From positions 1 through 5,703 of the forward strand of contig SKLC01000002.1 in assembly GCA_007123425.1 (NCBI GenBank): DNA of 5,703 nucleotides, in the 5' to 3' direction. This DNA is from Nitriliruptoraceae bacterium (GTDB lineage Bacteria > Actinomycetota > Nitriliruptoria > Nitriliruptorales > Nitriliruptoraceae). Below the pieces are notes generated by a model, which was not told the origin of the DNA, ran no database searches, and worked only from the letters and a program-made list of their open reading frames with translations. A program made the translations under genes and the position numbers. Position 1 is the first letter of the stretch; every line of letters starts with the position of its first letter. This document shows, piece after piece, positions 5,278-5,703 of this stretch.

Positions 5278-5455
5278 GGGGAGCGACAGCGCAGCGCGCC
5301 GGGAGAGGAACGCGCCGGCTGGGTGTCCCGGTCATTGGCGAGATGACGGCGACGACGCTACGACGCCCGTGTGTCACCAGGATGACAGCCACGTCAGCGG
5401 TGCGTGAACCCTCGGCCCACCCGGCGCGACCATGGCCGCCTGTGGCGCGGTGCCT
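5278..5455. other. Convergent intergenic spacer with short inverted repeats
   Basis: No credible gene is seen between the response-regulator terminator and the convergent TPR gene. Two short inverted repeats stand out: GTCAT/ATGAC (5331-5335 with 5343-5347) and TGTCA/TGACA (5372-5376 with 5383-5387). A weak stem with one bulged A (5425-5432 with 5443-5449) lies just past the TPR gene stop and may be its terminator. Short open frames here have unremarkable, arginine- and proline-rich translations. Confidence 0.4.
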
Positions 5456-5703
5456 CTAGAACAGCGCCCGTGCCAGGCGCGGCCGGGCCCCGGCGACGCG
5501 CTCGTCGTCGTCGCCGAGCAGGTTGAACAGCGCGACGAGCTGCTCGCGGGCCGGCTCGCGAGCCTCGCCGCCCAGCTCGACGGCCTCCAGCAGCGCCTCG
5601 ATCGCCTGGGTGTAGTCCCCGGCGGCCGCCAAGGCCCGACCGAGCTCGAGCCGCGTGCCCGCGTCCCCGTCGCCCTGCGAGATGCGCGCTCGCAGCCGCT
5701 CGA
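5456..5703 (-). CDS. C-terminus of a TPR protein, probably thioredoxin-like CnoX/YbbN co-chaperone (partial)
   Basis: Only the last 81 codons and a TAG stop (5456-5458) are in the window; the gene continues beyond 5703. The visible part has a TPR-like helix pair, LELGRALAAAGDYTQAIEALLEAV (about residues 18-41 of the fragment). It is followed by AREQLVALFNLLGDDDERVAGARPRLARALF, which resembles the conserved tail of CnoX/YbbN proteins. In those proteins an N-terminal thioredoxin-like domain precedes TPR repeats, and the protein holds chlorine-damaged or unfolded clients for the chaperones. The thioredoxin domain cannot be checked here, so a plain TPR protein is possible. The gene converges on the pdtaR unit with no overlap. 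Confidence 0.65.
   Translation of the reverse strand, partial: ERLRARISQGDGDAGTRLELGRALAAAGDYTQAIEALLEAVELGGEAREPAREQLVALFNLLGDDDERVAGARPRLARALF

Noticed and set aside
5198..5392. Minus-strand 64-codon open frame over the pdtaR terminator
   Set aside because: It overlaps the 3' end of pdtaR and the terminator hairpin, has no clear ribosome binding site and no recognisable motif.
1..5703. CRISPR array, insertion sequence, phage attachment site at the tRNA, or toxin-antitoxin pair
   Set aside because: No regularly spaced repeats, no transposase or integrase, no duplicated tRNA 3' end in the window, and no small gene pair with toxin-like features.

Overview
The window comes from a high-GC Gram-positive bacterium, almost certainly an actinomycete. 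The evidence is the strong G/C bias at third codon positions, frequent GTG and TTG starts, a tRNA without an encoded CCA end, and a response regulator that closely resembles mycobacterial PdtaR. I cannot place the genus from sequence alone.

Region 1 (about 1-3915, minus strand) is one complete osmoprotectant uptake operon of the OpuC/ProXVWZ type. Read in the direction of transcription it has a probable promoter (3885-3914), a GC-rich structured leader of about 118 nt, a 219-residue permease, an ATPase with a C-terminal CBS pair, a 273-residue permease, a 78-nt gap containing a hairpin, a lipoprotein solute-binding protein, and a perfect 8-bp hairpin terminator (1-21). The first three genes overlap by 8 and 4 nt and are probably translationally coupled. 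Together they make an ABC importer: the lipoprotein captures a quaternary-ammonium compatible solute outside the membrane, the two permeases form the channel, and the ATPase powers it. The CBS pair is the likely regulatory input.

Region 2 (about 3960-4100, plus strand) is a tRNA-Leu(CAA) gene, divergent from the transporter operon. Its 5' flank carries a strong GC hairpin only 8 nt before the mature tRNA end.

Region 3 (about 4159-5277, plus strand) is a two-gene unit: a small coiled-coil protein that I do not recognise, joined by a TTGA stop/start overlap to a PdtaR-like response regulator with a receiver domain and an RNA-binding ANTAR domain. A 9-bp hairpin with an inner 4-bp stem ends the unit. 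No histidine kinase lies in the window.

Region 4 (5278-5703) is a convergent spacer with two small inverted repeats. It is followed by the C-terminal 81 residues of a minus-strand TPR protein resembling the tail of thioredoxin-like CnoX/YbbN co-chaperones, cut by the window edge.

Most of this is ordinary conserved actinobacterial content, and I see no convincing new system. The item most worth following is the coupled coiled-coil/ANTAR regulator pair.
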